The notes under the pieces are model-generated. The model made no database searches and was not told where the DNA came from. It saw only the letters and a list, made by a program, of their open reading frames with translations. Below, piece by piece: positions 22,036 to 33,689 of a DNA stretch of 64,000 bases; position 1 is the first letter of the stretch; each line of letters starts with the position of its first letter. Source of the stretch: Enchytraeus crypticus (Eukaryota > Annelida > Clitellata > Enchytraeida > Enchytraeidae); assembly GCA_905160935.1 (NCBI GenBank), contig CAJHZI010000449.1:498501-562500 (forward strand), read 5' to 3'. The position numbers and the translations under genes were made by a program.

Positions 22036-22254
22036 TAAGTCGTATTTAACGGCGGTTTCATTACCCCGAGGTACATAAAATATAGTTGAGGCCGTTTCAT
22101 TCTACGTTCAGGCAAAAGTTAGTAAAAATAAAAAATAAGCATCGCATATAGCCCAGTGGTAACCGCCACTGCAGCAACGCTCATATATCAAACCAGTAAA
22201 CCCTTAAGATAACTTAAATACATACTGTATTAAGGCAGATATGGTTGTGTTAGC

Positions 22255-22620
22255 TTATATTTGGCGTTTGTATCGCAAAAGTGTGGATATGTAAGCTTAT
22301 CACTTAGCGTTTTTATCTTTATCAATTTTAGTTTATTATTTAACGTTTGTATCTTTAACGTATGGGTATGTTAGCTTATCATTTAAAGATTGTATCGTAA
22401 TCGTGTGGATATGTTAGCTTATTGTTTAACGTTTGTATCGTAAACGTGTGGAATCCACACGTTTACGATAGAAATTAAACGTTAAATGATAAGGTAACAT
22501 ATCTATCTATACGTTAAAGATACAAACGCTGTAAGCTAACATTATCCACAGTCACTGAGGATATGTTAGCTTATCGTTTATCGTGAACGTTCGGATATGT
22601 TGTTTATCATTTGACGTAGA
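22255..22620. repeat. Array of about 45-bp units
   Basis: GATATGTTAGCTTATCATTT and AACGTTTGTATCGTAAACGT recur about six times, some inverted. Confidence 0.8.
22420..22490. repeat. Palindrome inside a tandem array
   Basis: CGTAAACGTGTGGA is followed by A and its exact complement TCCACACGTTTACG. Pairing continues outward through GTTTAACGTT and AACGTTAAA with mismatches. Confidence 0.8.
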
Positions 22621-22751
22621 AAGGCATAGCTTCTTTCAAAGAAAGCCAGTGAGAGCTAGTTAATCGAATCAGTGTTTATTGTGGTGCATGAAAGCACAAT
22701 ATGTGGTATAAGTTGGAATGTGTATTTTGAACTTGCCACTTAACAGAACAC

Positions 22752-22752
22752 T

Positions 22753-22791
<39 letters not shown>

Positions 22792-22815
22792 AAGATAGAG
22801 AGAGAGAGAGATTAC
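22752..22815. repeat. (GA)n microsatellite
   Basis: GAGAGAGAGA with two GATAGAAAG interruptions. Confidence 0.9.
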
Positions 22816-23287
22816 AATATCTATCTCACTTTCTCTTCTAAAAGTTAAAAATAAAGCTCATATCTCAATGATGGTACTTACCAGCTTCAGTTGACTGTGG
22901 TATCTAGAAACCATTGTAATACTTTGATGAAGCAGCTCTGAGACTCTAATCCTTTACTTTAGCAACAATTCTATGACTTCGTAAATCTGCCAATGAAGTT
23001 TAATACTGCATATGAATTAGACCAAGTAGTATATCGAAACTAATTATTTAGTTAATTGGGTTTCGGCCTTAAAGCCTTCAGTAAAATTCCTACTGTGATC
23101 TTTTTGATATCAGCAATTCCATGAAATACATTAATTCATGAGAACAGTATGTGAATGGGTAGGAAATAAAAATCAGTGAAGATCAGTTTTGTGATGCTGC
23201 CATGATTGTCATGAGACTGTCGTGACTGTGTCATTGCTGTGTCATCACTGTGTCATGTCACGTTGTTTTTCACGTGTCATGACACGG

Positions 23288-23413
23288 ATGGAGCCAGTGG
23301 CGATGTTGGTAAGATATTCGACCGATCAGTAGATGCGGGGTTCCAATCCTGGGCTCGCCCGTCACTGTCATCGCTTTCGAGTGGGAAACCTGATGTTAAC
23401 ATTAGCTTTACTT
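23288..23413 (+). mobile_element. SINE family S1 copy
   Basis: Near-complete copy missing a few bases after the A-box-like region (CGACCGATCAG). Confidence 0.88.
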
Positions 23414-23752
23414 TACGTTGAATGATGTTACTTTTCTAGACCGTACACTGTTACCTATACTTTCGGCAATGGCCTACATGTACTTCAGCCCGACACAACA
23501 GCCAGACCATTTATATCTTTAGGTCTAACAAGTAGGAATATGACCTAACAAGAACTAACAAGCAGGAATACGATAAGGTCGTTTACCTACCTTTAGGTCG
23601 TATGCCCTACCTGAGCGTTGTAAACCTACCTGTGGGTTTATATTCGACCCACCGGTAGAGGTATACGACCCACATGAGATCATTTGGTGGGGAGAGTCCA
23701 CAGGTGTGATTAGAGATAATTAGGTTGAGAGAGATCACAGGTGAGATTAAAA

Positions 23753-23875
23753 GCTGGTAAAACTAAGGTTAACGCCAGTTTCCTCACTCGAAAGCGATGT
23801 CAGTGACGGGCGAGCCCAGAATTTGAACCCGCACATACAGATCCGCGGTCGAGTATCTTACCGACTTATCCACTG
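23753..23875 (-). mobile_element. SINE family S1 copy, left half of an inverted pair
   Basis: Reverse copy from tail to head. It stops in the head region, where a second copy begins in the opposite direction. Confidence 0.88.
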
Positions 23876-23963
23876 TGCGGGGTTCGGATCCTGGGCTCGC
23901 CCGTCACTGACATAGCTTTCGAGTGAGGAAACTGACGTTAACCTTAGCTTTTAGCTTTTATCT
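23874..23963 (+). mobile_element. SINE family S1 copy, right half of an inverted pair
   Basis: A 5'-truncated forward copy starting at GTGCGGGGTTCGGATCC and running to the tail. With the previous element it forms inverted arms of about 80 bases around a spacer of about 40. Confidence 0.88.
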
Positions 23964-23987
23964 TCCCTTGAATCTCAGTTCAACTAC

Positions 23988-24220
23988 GGCGGGATTAGCG
24001 CACTTGGTTTAGTTGCGCGGCAATTATCGAAGTTAAGCTGCATCAACCTCGGTTAGTACTTTGTGAGTGACCACCTTGGAAGACCGAGTGTTGGTAAAAG
24101 CTTAGGAAGGAAAAAGAAAAAATCCCAGGGTGATGGAAGGTTATTCTTAAATCCACGCAGGCTTCAATTGATGCGCCATCAAAAGGCAACGATTACTAAA
24201 AACCATGGAGAAGAAGGAGG
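23988..24220 (+). mobile_element. 5S-rRNA-derived SINE
   Basis: The interior (24027-24094) reads like the internal promoter half of 5S rRNA: GAAGTTAAGC, GGTTAGTACTT, GTGACCACCTTGGAAGACCG, GTGTTG. A non-5S body of about 120 bp follows, ending near CCATGGAGAAGAAGG. A second copy at 58.1 kb shares the whole length, so this is a SINE3-type mobile family and not a 5S gene. Confidence 0.8.
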
Positions 24221-24269
24221 AAATGGGTCTTAAACAAGCATCTCTGCTTCCTGACCCAGTGTGCCGATA

Positions 24270-24350
24270 TGTTAACTAGGGTCGGGATACGAATAGACTG
24301 TCTCAAATGCTCTCTTTCCTACATCATATCATCCACCAGTCATTCCCCTA
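24270..24350 (-). mobile_element. LINE B-type 3' fragment
   Basis: AGGGTCGGGATACGAATAGA, CTGTCTCAAATGCTCTCT and CCACCAGTCATTCCCC match the LINE B end in reverse. Confidence 0.6.
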
Positions 24351-24577
24351 TTTCACTACATTACATAAAACAAATCTATTTCTCAAAATTATCACCCTTT
24401 GTATTGATCAGGCGTTAACAAATTACTCTAATTTATGATTTAAGGATGTATCATTCGCTTTTGCTTATAAATTCCTATTCAGAAACAAGGGCTAAATTTC
24501 GAAATAAATTATCGAAAATAGTGTAAATTAATTCACGCCTACTTGAAAATGTAAAAACATTTCTTTTTGTTAAACAG

Positions 24578-24670
24578 TAAAAAATGTTATTATTATTATT
24601 ACTATTATTATTATTCCTATTATTATTATTATTATTATTATTGTTGTTGTTATTACTATTACTATTATTC
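24578..24670. repeat. (ATT)n microsatellite
   Basis: ATTATTATTA with Cys and Gly codon-type interruptions. Confidence 0.88.
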
Positions 24671-24900
24671 TTATGTAAAGATTCATCTGAGTTGATTCTA
24701 CATGTCTGGGAGTAAGGACGTTTACGTATAGACTGGACATCTGCTCGAGTCTATATAAAGACAGCGCTAATATCCTCAAAGACTATTGTATGTCACACTA
24801 ATACTCCAGCAAAGCTTTCTTGCATGCCTGCTGCTCCTGTTGACCTATTTACTGCTAATTACCTTCAGTTGACCTATTTATTCCTAATTACCTCCAGTTG

Positions 24901-24990
24901 ATAACTCTTTCTCTCCTAGTGCACTGCCTACTGGCAGGTCCATGATATATAAAGCCTCCACTTTCCTCCTCATTTCCACATATGAGTTTA
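24901..24990 (-). mobile_element. LINE family A extreme 3' fragment
   Basis: Reverse copy: TCTCTCCTAGTGCACTGCCT then ACTGGCAGGTCCATGATATA and part of the coding end. Confidence 0.65.
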
Positions 24991-24999
24991 TACCTATTT

Positions 25000-25950
25000 A
25001 CTGTTAATTACCTCGCAATATATATATACATCTTTATTTCACCAAAAATATGGTGGCATAAGTACAATAAGTACACAATATAAAGCACAAAGTGACATCA
25101 TGTTCAGCGAAATAGAACAAAGAAATAAAGTATTCGAAACGAAAAGAAATTGCAACATCACACACATGTACTCAAAAAGCGTGCAATAAACAAATTAATT
25201 AAATTAGAGAAAATTATAGTGTTTTACTTTTTCAGTTATCGTGCATTAATTTTATGTTTTATTTAGTTTATTATTTTCAAAGTATACACGCAAAATAATA
25301 CTTCCAGTTTACTTTAGATAAATCTGTAACATTACATCCAATACAGCAATTGTACTCAGACTACATAGTTTGCATAATTCTTCATGTCTACAATCAACAA
25401 TTTCACAGTAATGGTTACCTGTTGAACTTAGCTTAGATAAGAACTTCAATCGTCTTATTGCAATTACCCTGTAGGCTACCAACTTAATGCTGACTGAAAA
25501 TATAGCAAATGTACATCTATGGAAAATACCATTATTATGGTATTCTTCACAAAATACATTTAGAAAATCCTTCATTCGGCTGCCTTTAATAACACTATAA
25601 TAGTGTAACTAGTGTAGCTAGTGTAACACTATAATAGTGTAAATTAATACCCCATAATAACACTACTGATCATAACATTCTCACCAGTAGACTTAAAACG
25701 TGCTTTGGTATCTCTGACTCTGCTTTCTCTCTTATCTCCTATCTTTCTGGTGCCACTCAATCTGTTATAATGATAATGATTGATCTCCTGTACTACCTCT
25801 TCTTCGTGGCGTACCGGAAGGTTATGTACTTGGATTTTACTTTTTTTCGCAATAACACCCCATTTAGTTTTATTTTCGATTACACCTCTCGACTGTTCTT
25901 GACAAAGTTTACTCATGGCTCTGTGCCAACCGTCTCTCTGTTAGACCTTC
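25000..25950. other. No recognised gene
   Basis: AT-rich. A 90-codon minus frame (25644-25916) and an 88-codon minus frame (25309-25575) show no motif I recognise. Confidence 0.4.
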
Positions 25951-25954
25951 TTCT

Positions 25955-26015
25955 TCTTCTTCTTTAGTGCACGATACAAGTGGCAGATTCAAGGTACATA
26001 TTCATGCTCAAAGTC
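25955..26015 (-). mobile_element. Possible LINE family A 3' fragment
   Basis: TTTAGTGCACGATACAAGTG then GCAGATTCAAGGTACATATT resembles the diverged copy at 9.4 kb. Weak. Confidence 0.4.
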
Positions 26016-26397
26016 TGTTTTCTCGCTCCATAAGAGCACTCCTTAGTTCAACAAGTTAATTCCTTCACAAAGTCTATGCCTTATCCATATCTTACGTAGC
26101 CTATAACTTGGGAAAAGTATGGCTTCTGAGGTGGTTTCCAGTTGCTTTTCTCACCCCCCGTTGCCTGTTAAACCTTATAAAACAGAATATCTTTTAATTG
26201 TCACCCACCAGCCAAGGAGCAAGTTGGTCAATTCGTCTGTCTATTTTCAACATACTGTATTGCTCTCACTCCGACTCCCAATGCAAAAACCTTTACGTAA
26301 TATTGAATTTAATTTTTTCGCAGTTCCTACGGGCTCTTTTTAATAAAATTTAATAAAATCTTTAAGCTCACTCTTGATTAACTTAAAGTTTGGCTAC

Positions 26398-26500
26398 TTA
26401 ATCCTTTTGACGGTAGCTCGAGTGTTTCGAGTCGTCTTGAAGATAGGCTTTAAGATGTCTATGAAACATGACGTTTAACACACTAAAGCCTACCTGTCTG
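26398..26500 (+). mobile_element. SINE family S3 copy (GACGTTTAACACAC tail)
   Basis: TTGACGGTAGCTCGAGTGTT, TCGAGTCGTCTTGAAGATAG, then ACGTTTAACACACTAAAGCC. Same order in three other places. Confidence 0.6.
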
Positions 26501-26535
26501 TAGTTTCTCAATGCCTTGTAATCTAACGTTAGTGT

Positions 26536-26628
26536 CATATCCTGAGCTAAAGGTTCAAATCCTGGACTTATCCGTCACTGAAATCGCTTTCGAGTTAGGA
26601 AACTGACGTTAGCATCAGCTTTACCAGC
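26536..26628 (+). mobile_element. SINE family S1 fragment
   Basis: 3' half only: GGTTCAAATCCTGGACTTAT, CGCTTTCGAGTTAGGAAACT, then GACGTTAGCATC. Confidence 0.8.
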
Positions 26629-26629
26629 T

Positions 26630-27620
26630 TCATCCAATATACAAGTCCATTTATTATGCAATACGAGCATATTCACTGACTTAACACTTATGCTGTCAAC
26701 TGTTTGATATATCCAGTCAATATAGAGAATACATACAGCTAGTTATGTCAAATACTAAGGAAGCCTTGCTTGTAACGGAATATACTAGCACTAATATATC
26801 ATCCTTTGATGAGGTTGAAACATTTCCCGGCATCTTACCTCATTTCCATTAGTAGTCACTCTTTTATCTCTGTTCGAGGTCAGTCAATAGAAATGTTAAA
26901 GGAAGCCTCAGATTTTCATTTACACTATATTACAATTCATTTAATTCCCAATGTGAATATCAATCTGTTAGGCGATTAACTGTATAGCCTATTCACTTAA
27001 CAAGAAACTTATTTGTTAACAATTCTTAATCCTATTTGTCTCAAATTCCTATTAAATCGATTTATTAACCCATTTCTCTGTTAGATATTAGATTAAGTAG
27101 CAAAGTTCAAAGTCTGGACATTTCGTCTTTGAACTCTTAGCATTTACAATACACAAAAGTCAAATTGAAGTAAAAATACGGTTCTTGCTATCAGAACGGC
27201 AGATTTTTCTCCACTGGTTTGGTGTGAGGTGTGAAAGCGTTGCCAGGATGTGGCTAACTAGTGACACTGTGACTGAATATTTTCAGCACGGTGGAGTTTC
27301 AATAATTTAAGTCAGCCCACTCGTGGGAAACATACACAATACAACGGTAGGATAAGTTATAAAAGACCCTTGCACCACGAAAAATATAAGATTTGTATGC
27401 GTTATGTGTTTCTAATGCCGACTAAACACAAATCATACATGTTTATGTCTATTACGCGTGTAGTATTCAAAACATTCTAGGTCCCCTATATCATTAAGAA
27501 AAGGTTAAGTATGTTAAAATCAAATCCCTACGTTTTAATTAGAAAATTTTATTTTAGGGTTACGTTAGGCCTATAAGTTAGATGTTTTAGAGGAACTTCT
27601 ATGTCAGCATTATATTTACT
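26630..27620. other. No gene seen
   Basis: Unique AT-rich DNA between a SINE S1 fragment and the 14-bp array. Confidence 0.5.
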
Positions 27621-27621
27621 T

Positions 27622-28068
27622 ATTTGAAAATAATAGATTGAAAATAATAGATTGAAAATAATAGATTGAAAATAATAGATTGGAAATAACAGATTGAAAA
27701 TAATAGATTGAAAGTAATAGATTGAAAATAATAGATTGAAAATAATAGATTAAAAATAATAGATTGAAAATAATAGATTGAAAATAATAGATTGGAAATA
27801 ACAGATTGAAAATAATAGATTGAAAGTAATAGATTGAAAATAATAGATTGAAAATAATAGATTGAAAATAATAGATTGAAAATAATAGATTGAAAATAAT
27901 AGATTGGAAATAACAGATTGAAAATAATAGATTGAAAGTAATAGATTGAAAATAATAGATTGAAAATAATAGATTGAAAATAAAAGATTGAAAATAATAG
28001 ATTGAAAATAATAGATTGGAAATAACAGATTGAAAATAATAGATTGAAAATAAAAGATTGAAATATGT
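27622..28068. repeat. 14-bp minisatellite with higher-order pattern, about 31 units
   Basis: Basic unit ATTGAAAATAATAG. Variants ATTGGAAATAACAG and ATTGAAAGTAATAG recur in the same order at intervals, showing multi-unit duplication. Confidence 0.93.
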
Positions 28069-28567
28069 CAGTACGTGTTATGTTTAAATATGTTAATTAT
28101 GTTACGCTATGCTAGTTGTGTAGGTAAGTCTTTTTAAATTTTTTTTGCGTGAGTCACAAACAAACAATTGAGCATTCTGACCCAGTGTTTGTTATGTTAT
28201 GTTGTTATGATTGCAGATTTCTAATGCAGAGAATCGTGTATAGAAAATTCTAACTAAAAATATAAATGGTTACATATTTATTATAAATATAAGTATAATT
28301 TAAAATATGAGTTTATTTAAAAGGTATTTAAGTTTAAGTAAATTTCGGACTTAAAATTTAAAGACGAAAGCGTATCAATGCGTAGGGTGTTGTTAAACGA
28401 GTTGAATAAATTTAATTTGTAGTATGCAGATGACTTCATTGAACGTTAACTGATATCGTTTTAACACCATTATATTGTACTTTCCCAAAGAACTTAATGA
28501 TGGAATCTCTATCTTGGATGATAGACTGATTTCTAAAATTAAATACAGTAACTTACTGTTGCATTAA

Positions 28568-28660
28568 TCTTTCTGACGGTAGCTTGAGTGTGTCGAGTCG
28601 ACTTGAAGAGAAGAATTGTGCTTCTGAACCTTGACGTTAAACACACTACAACCCACCCAA
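28568..28660 (+). mobile_element. SINE family S3 copy
   Basis: CTGACGGTAGCTTGAGTGTG, TCGAGTCGACTTGAAGAGAA, then TTGACGTTAAACACACTACA. Confidence 0.6.
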
Positions 28661-28825
28661 TATCTTAAACTCTTCTAAATGTTGTAATTCTTTTTTTACA
28701 ATGCTTTGTTAAATTAAACGCTTCATTTAAATGTGTATCCGTTTGATTCAGCAAGGTTCACTGTTCATGCCTGGTGTTTGTATGATATTGCTTTTATCTT
28801 TAGGCTAATACATGTATATTGAAAG

Positions 28826-28968
28826 TCTCAATAGCGTAGTGGTTACAGGCATTGATAACGTCATGAAGTTTTAAATGACAGATCCTGAGGTGAATTGAGC
28901 TGTTGTGGGTTCGAATCTCGTCCGCGCTGATCTGACATTAAAATCTCGTACATTCATTCGACTTAGGT
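28826..28968 (+). mobile_element. SINE family S2 copy, 3'-truncated
   Basis: The head CTCAATAGCGTAGTGGTTAC, the B box GTGGGTTCGAATCTCGTCCG and the ACATTCATTCGACTTAGG block are present. The last 80 bases are absent. Confidence 0.8.
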
Positions 28969-29099
28969 TAAATGCCTTTTAGCAAAATATTTAATTTCAT
29001 TTAAAATATTAAAAAAAGAAAAATAGGGTGCGGTGACGGGGAAAATAGTTTTTAGTTTGAGTAAGAAAGTCGTAATGAGAAAGTATAAACAAAATTTTT

Positions 29100-29352
29100 A
29101 GAAAGTACTAGCTAGTACTAGTAACCCTCCAGTTGATCACAAGTACTAGCTAGTACTAGTAACTCTTCAGTAAATCGCTAATACTGGCAAGTACTAATAA
29201 CCCTTTCAGTAGATTGCTAGTACTAGCTAGTACTAGTAACCCAACAGTAAATCGGTAGTACTAGTTAGTACTAGCAAAACCTCCAGTGGATCACAAGTAC
29301 TAACTAGTACTAGTAGACCCTCCAGTAAATCGCTAGTACTAGCTGGTACTGT
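29100..29352. repeat. Minisatellite of palindromic ACTAGCTAGTACTAGT units
   Basis: About six units of roughly 40 bp: AAGTACTAGCTAGTACTAGT, then a spacer such as AACCCTCCAGTTGATC. Confidence 0.9.
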
Positions 29353-29354
29353 TA

Positions 29355-29965
29355 CCTACAGATTGGGAGTACTTCATAATCCATTCAACAACCACACGAC
29401 TGCTGTTTCCTGTCTGAACGTATTTTTCCAGGTATTCCAGTGACCACGGGATAGCGAGCTAATGATTTAAATTCTGTTCGTCAATTGATGTGCAGACTTC
29501 GTGAAGGTCGACTTTTAAATGTTAAATATTCTTCCAATTGCGGAGACATTTAAAAATTACTACTGTAAATGTTTAACTGCTGTACGTCTTTCATGTTCTT
29601 TCCGACAAAATAAATTAAAAGAAAATTGAATTCAATAATGAAGGGAAAGTTTTCGTTTCAACAGTGAAGAATAAATAAACGGAAGAGAAAGGAATTTTTT
29701 TCTCCTTTCTAATTACACCTTTGTTCTAAATTAACGGTTAGAGGGAATGCAGCGTCGACTAATTCCATAACGTTAAGTCCGTAGTAATCAATGATATGGG
29801 CTCTTAATAATAATATTAATATTATAATATTCCGGTATCGGAAACTTTCGCTGTTTACTGAATAAGAAAATGTTAATTGTTTATAACATCACGCAAGACA
29901 TTGACTCCTGACGAGATAGTATACAACTTAACGTCGCTTATGAAGCCAGCACGAGCTGTTGTACA
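29355..29965. other. No gene seen
   Basis: Unique AT-rich DNA. Confidence 0.5.
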
Positions 29966-29967
29966 GA

Positions 29968-30045
29968 TGTTGTGCAGCGTCCCTGACATCATCCTTGTAT
30001 GAAGAAACGGACGCTAAACCTTTACTATTAAATCATTATTATTGA
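29968..30045 (+). mobile_element. SINE tail fragment, GACGCTAAACC type
   Basis: GCGTCCCTGACATCATCCTT, GAAGAAACGGACGCTAAACC, then TTATTATTG. Confidence 0.55.
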
Positions 30046-30424
30046 TGTTTGGCAAAGTGTTAATACATCATAATAGTCTCAGTAACTAGTAAAACGTCTA
30101 AATACATACAAATACATCTAAATGAATACAAATACATACTAAATACATCATAGTATTTGCAGTTATTAGGAAAGTGTATTGTCAGTCGTGCTGTCATTTT
30201 AATAAGGAACTTCGAATGTGAACGCAAAAAGCAGTACTGCTGCAATTAATATGCCTCGAATCTGCTGATCCGCTGTTAAACAACTTGCAAACAAGCCAAA
30301 GACTCAACCCTCACAATCACACACTGATACTCAATAAATTAGTCTATAGTTTTCTTTATGGTTACACCTAGATTCACATGTTTGCTAAATTTAAACAAAT
30401 ATATAACCAGTATAGTATAACCAG

Positions 30425-30597
30425 TAAAGAGGTCGTAGAAGGCAGAATGGAAGGAAATAGAGACAGAGGCAGGCCGAGATTAGGTATGTTCGATGATTTA
30501 AAGACCCACGCATGAAGAGGAAGCGGAAGACAGAGAAGAGTGGAGGCGTTATGTACTATGGACCTGCCAATAGGCACTGTACTAAGAGAGAGAGAGA
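30425..30597 (+). mobile_element. LINE family A 3' fragment, frameshifted
   Basis: It matches the 32.3-kb copy from GAGGTCGTAGAAGGCAGAAT to CACTGTACTAAGAGAGAGAG with a short deletion that breaks the frame. Confidence 0.75.
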
Positions 30598-30599
30598 TA

Positions 30600-31920
30600 A
30601 CAAGTATGACTTTAATTTTAACGGTATTACAAAATCTTTATAAACGATTTGATAAACCAAGTTTTCATCTGGTCGAAATACATCACACAGGAAATCTACT
30701 AAAAAATACTTTTCATTCTGTGAAAATCACCTGCCAGCTCTGACAAAGCCAAAGCTTTTTTTCGCAGTTCGACGTTCTCGATTAAAGTCAATCACATATT
30801 TTTCTTATTTATGTTTTATATTTTGTACTAGATTTGCTTCAATAGACAATATATTATAGGAGTTATCTAATATAAAAGATAATGTTGTATTCCTACAAAA
30901 TAAATAAATGTACACATCGCTTCTACAAGTAAGTAACAAAAGAATTTTGCTGGTAAATTTTGGCCATCGTAGACCTATGGAAGATACCATATATTTCGTA
31001 TTTTATGTATCGAAACAGAGAATTAAAAATTTAGAATTTTAGATTCTTGGTATGATACAGAATATAAGAATTTTTTACAACATTTGTCAAGCCGATAAAA
31101 TCTTAAAGAACGAAGAAAGATAACTTCTCTTTCGTCGGAGTTAACGTCTGAGCCGTTAGCACGTCGGTAAGTTATCCGGGTTCGGATCAATAGACTTAGA
31201 ATTTAGCTTTATTGCATTCCCAGTCACAAAATGTTTTCGAGGAAACTATAGCATAACCCGGCTATAACTTATTCTTAAATAAATATTCTTTTCTATTTAT
31301 TACCAAAGACATATTCAATCATCTTTTTTGGTTGTATAGTTACACACATTACAATCGCAGGTGCTACATAGTTTTCTTATCTAGTTTCCATTTTTGTTGT
31401 CTCGTTATTTCCACCTTACTATGCATAATTATTAAGGTTTCTCTGAGTGTCGACATCTTTCGAATGCTATTTGAAGAAGCAGCGCTATTATTTTGCCATT
31501 ATTAAGCTGACAGTGGATGCTGTACACATAAGAAGCAGATGTATTAATGTGAGATTAAAAGCAATTATCTATCGCTACAAAGCATTAAGATCAATTAGCA
31601 AGACAAACTTCTGACAAAGCACTAAGCCCACTAGCAATCCAAGGCTATCAACGCAATTGCTCTGCATGTATTCTTCACAAACATTAACAAATTACTAAAT
31701 TGTTCAATTAGCTATAAATTTGTAGTTTCAAACAGACTACGAGCTATTAACTATCAGTTAGAAAAATGTATAATAGGTAAGATATATCAGTCCATTCTTC
31801 TACAACACGTGGATTAATTGCACATGAAAATGTTCACTTGATATTTTTGCATCGAAAATCCAATTTTTGACTATCTTAAAAATCAGGAGAGCTCTACATT
31901 TCAGACATGCAACTTATCTA
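30600..31920. other. No gene seen
   Basis: AT-rich. A weak S1-like trace near 31145-31215 (CGGTAAGTTATCCGGGTTCG) is too short to assign. Confidence 0.45.
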
Positions 31921-31924
31921 CCAA

Positions 31925-32052
31925 GTAACAATAATACTAATAATAATAGTAATAATAATTATAAGAATAATAGTAATAATAATAATAATCATAATAATAC
32001 TAGTAATAATAACAATTATTATTATTAATTTTATTATTTTTATTATTGTAAT
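31925..32052. repeat. (AAT)n then (ATT)n microsatellite
   Basis: Ends at the reverse SINE tail fragment, whose 3' tail it probably seeded. Confidence 0.8.
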
Positions 32053-32054
32053 AT

Positions 32055-32120
32055 AATAATTATGAAGGTTTAACATCCGTTTCCTCATCCATGGATGATG
32101 TCAGGAACGTCGTTTATCGT
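32055..32120 (-). mobile_element. SINE tail fragment, reverse
   Basis: AAGGTTTAACATCCGTTTCC, TCATCCATGGATGATGTCAG, GAACGTCG is the reverse of the family, next to an AAT/ATT microsatellite. Confidence 0.5.
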
Positions 32121-32259
32121 TTACTCGCTTGATTGAAGGCAGTCAGGGAACATGTAGGGTGGTGCAGAATATTGTTACGGCAAACTATGCTCAAGCAATG
32201 CTCATGTATAGTGGTATTGACTTCTCTCAGCCAATTTACGACTGTTATCACTATGCTTC

Positions 32260-32637
32260 TTAAGGAAGGAAGATATTAGGAAACTGGAGGCATTGGAAAT
32301 GTGGATTTGGAGAAGAATGGAGAGGGTTAGTTGGACTCAAAAGGCTACAAATGAGGAAGTTCTGGAGAGAGTTGGCACAGATAGACAGTTGATAAATGTA
32401 TTAAGATATAGGAAGAAGAGTTGGATAGGACACATTCTAAGAGGGGGAGGTCTTTTAAAAGAGGTCATAGAAGGTAGAATAGATGGAAAAAGAGGCAGGG
32501 GCAGGCCTAGATTAGGTATGTTAGATGATTTAAAGACCCACTTATATGTGAAAATGAAGAGGAAGGCGAAAGACAGCGAAGAGTGGAGGCGTTATATACC
32601 ATGGACCTGCCAGTAGGCAGTGCACTAAGAGAGAGAG
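32260..32637 (+). mobile_element. LINE family A 3' end (longest copy)
   Basis: Open for 107 codons. It contains KKSWIGHILRG, KRGRGRPRLGMLDDLK and EEWRRYIPWTCQ before a stop, a C-terminal region typical of some non-LTR retrotransposon ORFs. The element ends GCAGTGCACTAAGAGAGAGA, so its 3' tail is (GA)n. It is 5'-truncated. The clade is uncertain. Confidence 0.75.
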
Positions 32638-32894
32638 AGAGATCACTATGCTGAGAGTGCACATTAAGAAATTAGATCAGTATATACTCCGGGACTAATA
32701 TTACCTTGTAACTGCGTTTGAGAAAGTTTATTCATATATAGTAATGATCAATGGCAATATTTTTACTTTCATATGATTTAATGAAGCTACTTGTTCTGCT
32801 TGAAGTCAGTTACTTAATGACATATTATGCTAAACAAAATGTACTGCTGCAAATCATAAAATATTAATAGAAATTCAAATCCGACGATGTACGA

Positions 32895-33255
32895 CTATAT
32901 GACAATGCATTGTAGATGCATCCATACATAGATACGTCAATACATAGTAGATACGTCAATACATCGTAGATACATCAATACATAGTAGATACGTCAATAC
33001 ATAACAGATATGTCAATACATCGTAGGAACGTCAATACATCTGAGATACGTCAATACATTGTATATAGGTCAATGCATTATCTATATATATACGTCAATG
33101 CACTGTAGATACTTGAATACAATGAAGATACGTCAAAACATTGTAGATACATCAATACATTGTAGATATGCCAAACATTGTAGATACGTAAATACTCTGT
33201 CGATTCGTCAATTCATTTTGGATACATAAATACGTTGCAGATACGTAGGCCTATA
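32895..33255. repeat. 19-20-bp minisatellite
   Basis: About 17 degenerate units of GATACGTCAATACATTGTA. Confidence 0.9.
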
Positions 33256-33257
33256 TA

Positions 33258-33330
33258 CATTGACGTCCCTGACATTGCCTTATGGCGAGGAACCGGACGT
33301 TAAATTCTTATTGATTGATTGATTAAACAT
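33258..33330 (+). mobile_element. SINE tail fragment with (ATTG)n end
   Basis: GACGTCCCTGACATTGCCTT, ATGGCGAGGAACCGGACGTT, then ATTGATTGATTGATTA. Nearly the same as the 8.03-kb copy. Confidence 0.6.
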
Positions 33331-33689
33331 GCATCAATAACCATTTAGGCTACACAATGGCAGCTACGTAAAATTGGAGCAAAGTTCTATAAAATGCAGG
33401 ATCAGGTAATGACCTATCGGATGAGACATTTATCCCGGACTTCCGTAAGTCCATACAGAAGTACGCTATTGATTTCCTAATATATCCGCCAATATTAATT
33501 CAGCACCGTTGTAATGGAAATAAGGTTGATGGAAGATTGAGCGGGTACCTGCGCTTACAGTCATGTGCGTTTTCTATAGCAAAACTCGGTTAAGGAATAA
33601 AATCAACGAATAATTCAGTAAATTTGTTCATTTGCTTTGAAAACTGACAGATTAATTTATTACAGAAAAGTGGGTCAAGATATTCAAAC

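Noticed and set aside
24027..24094. Genuine 5S rRNA gene.
   Set aside because: Only the internal half resembles 5S, the 5' part and 3' end differ, and an identical chimera recurs at 58 kb.
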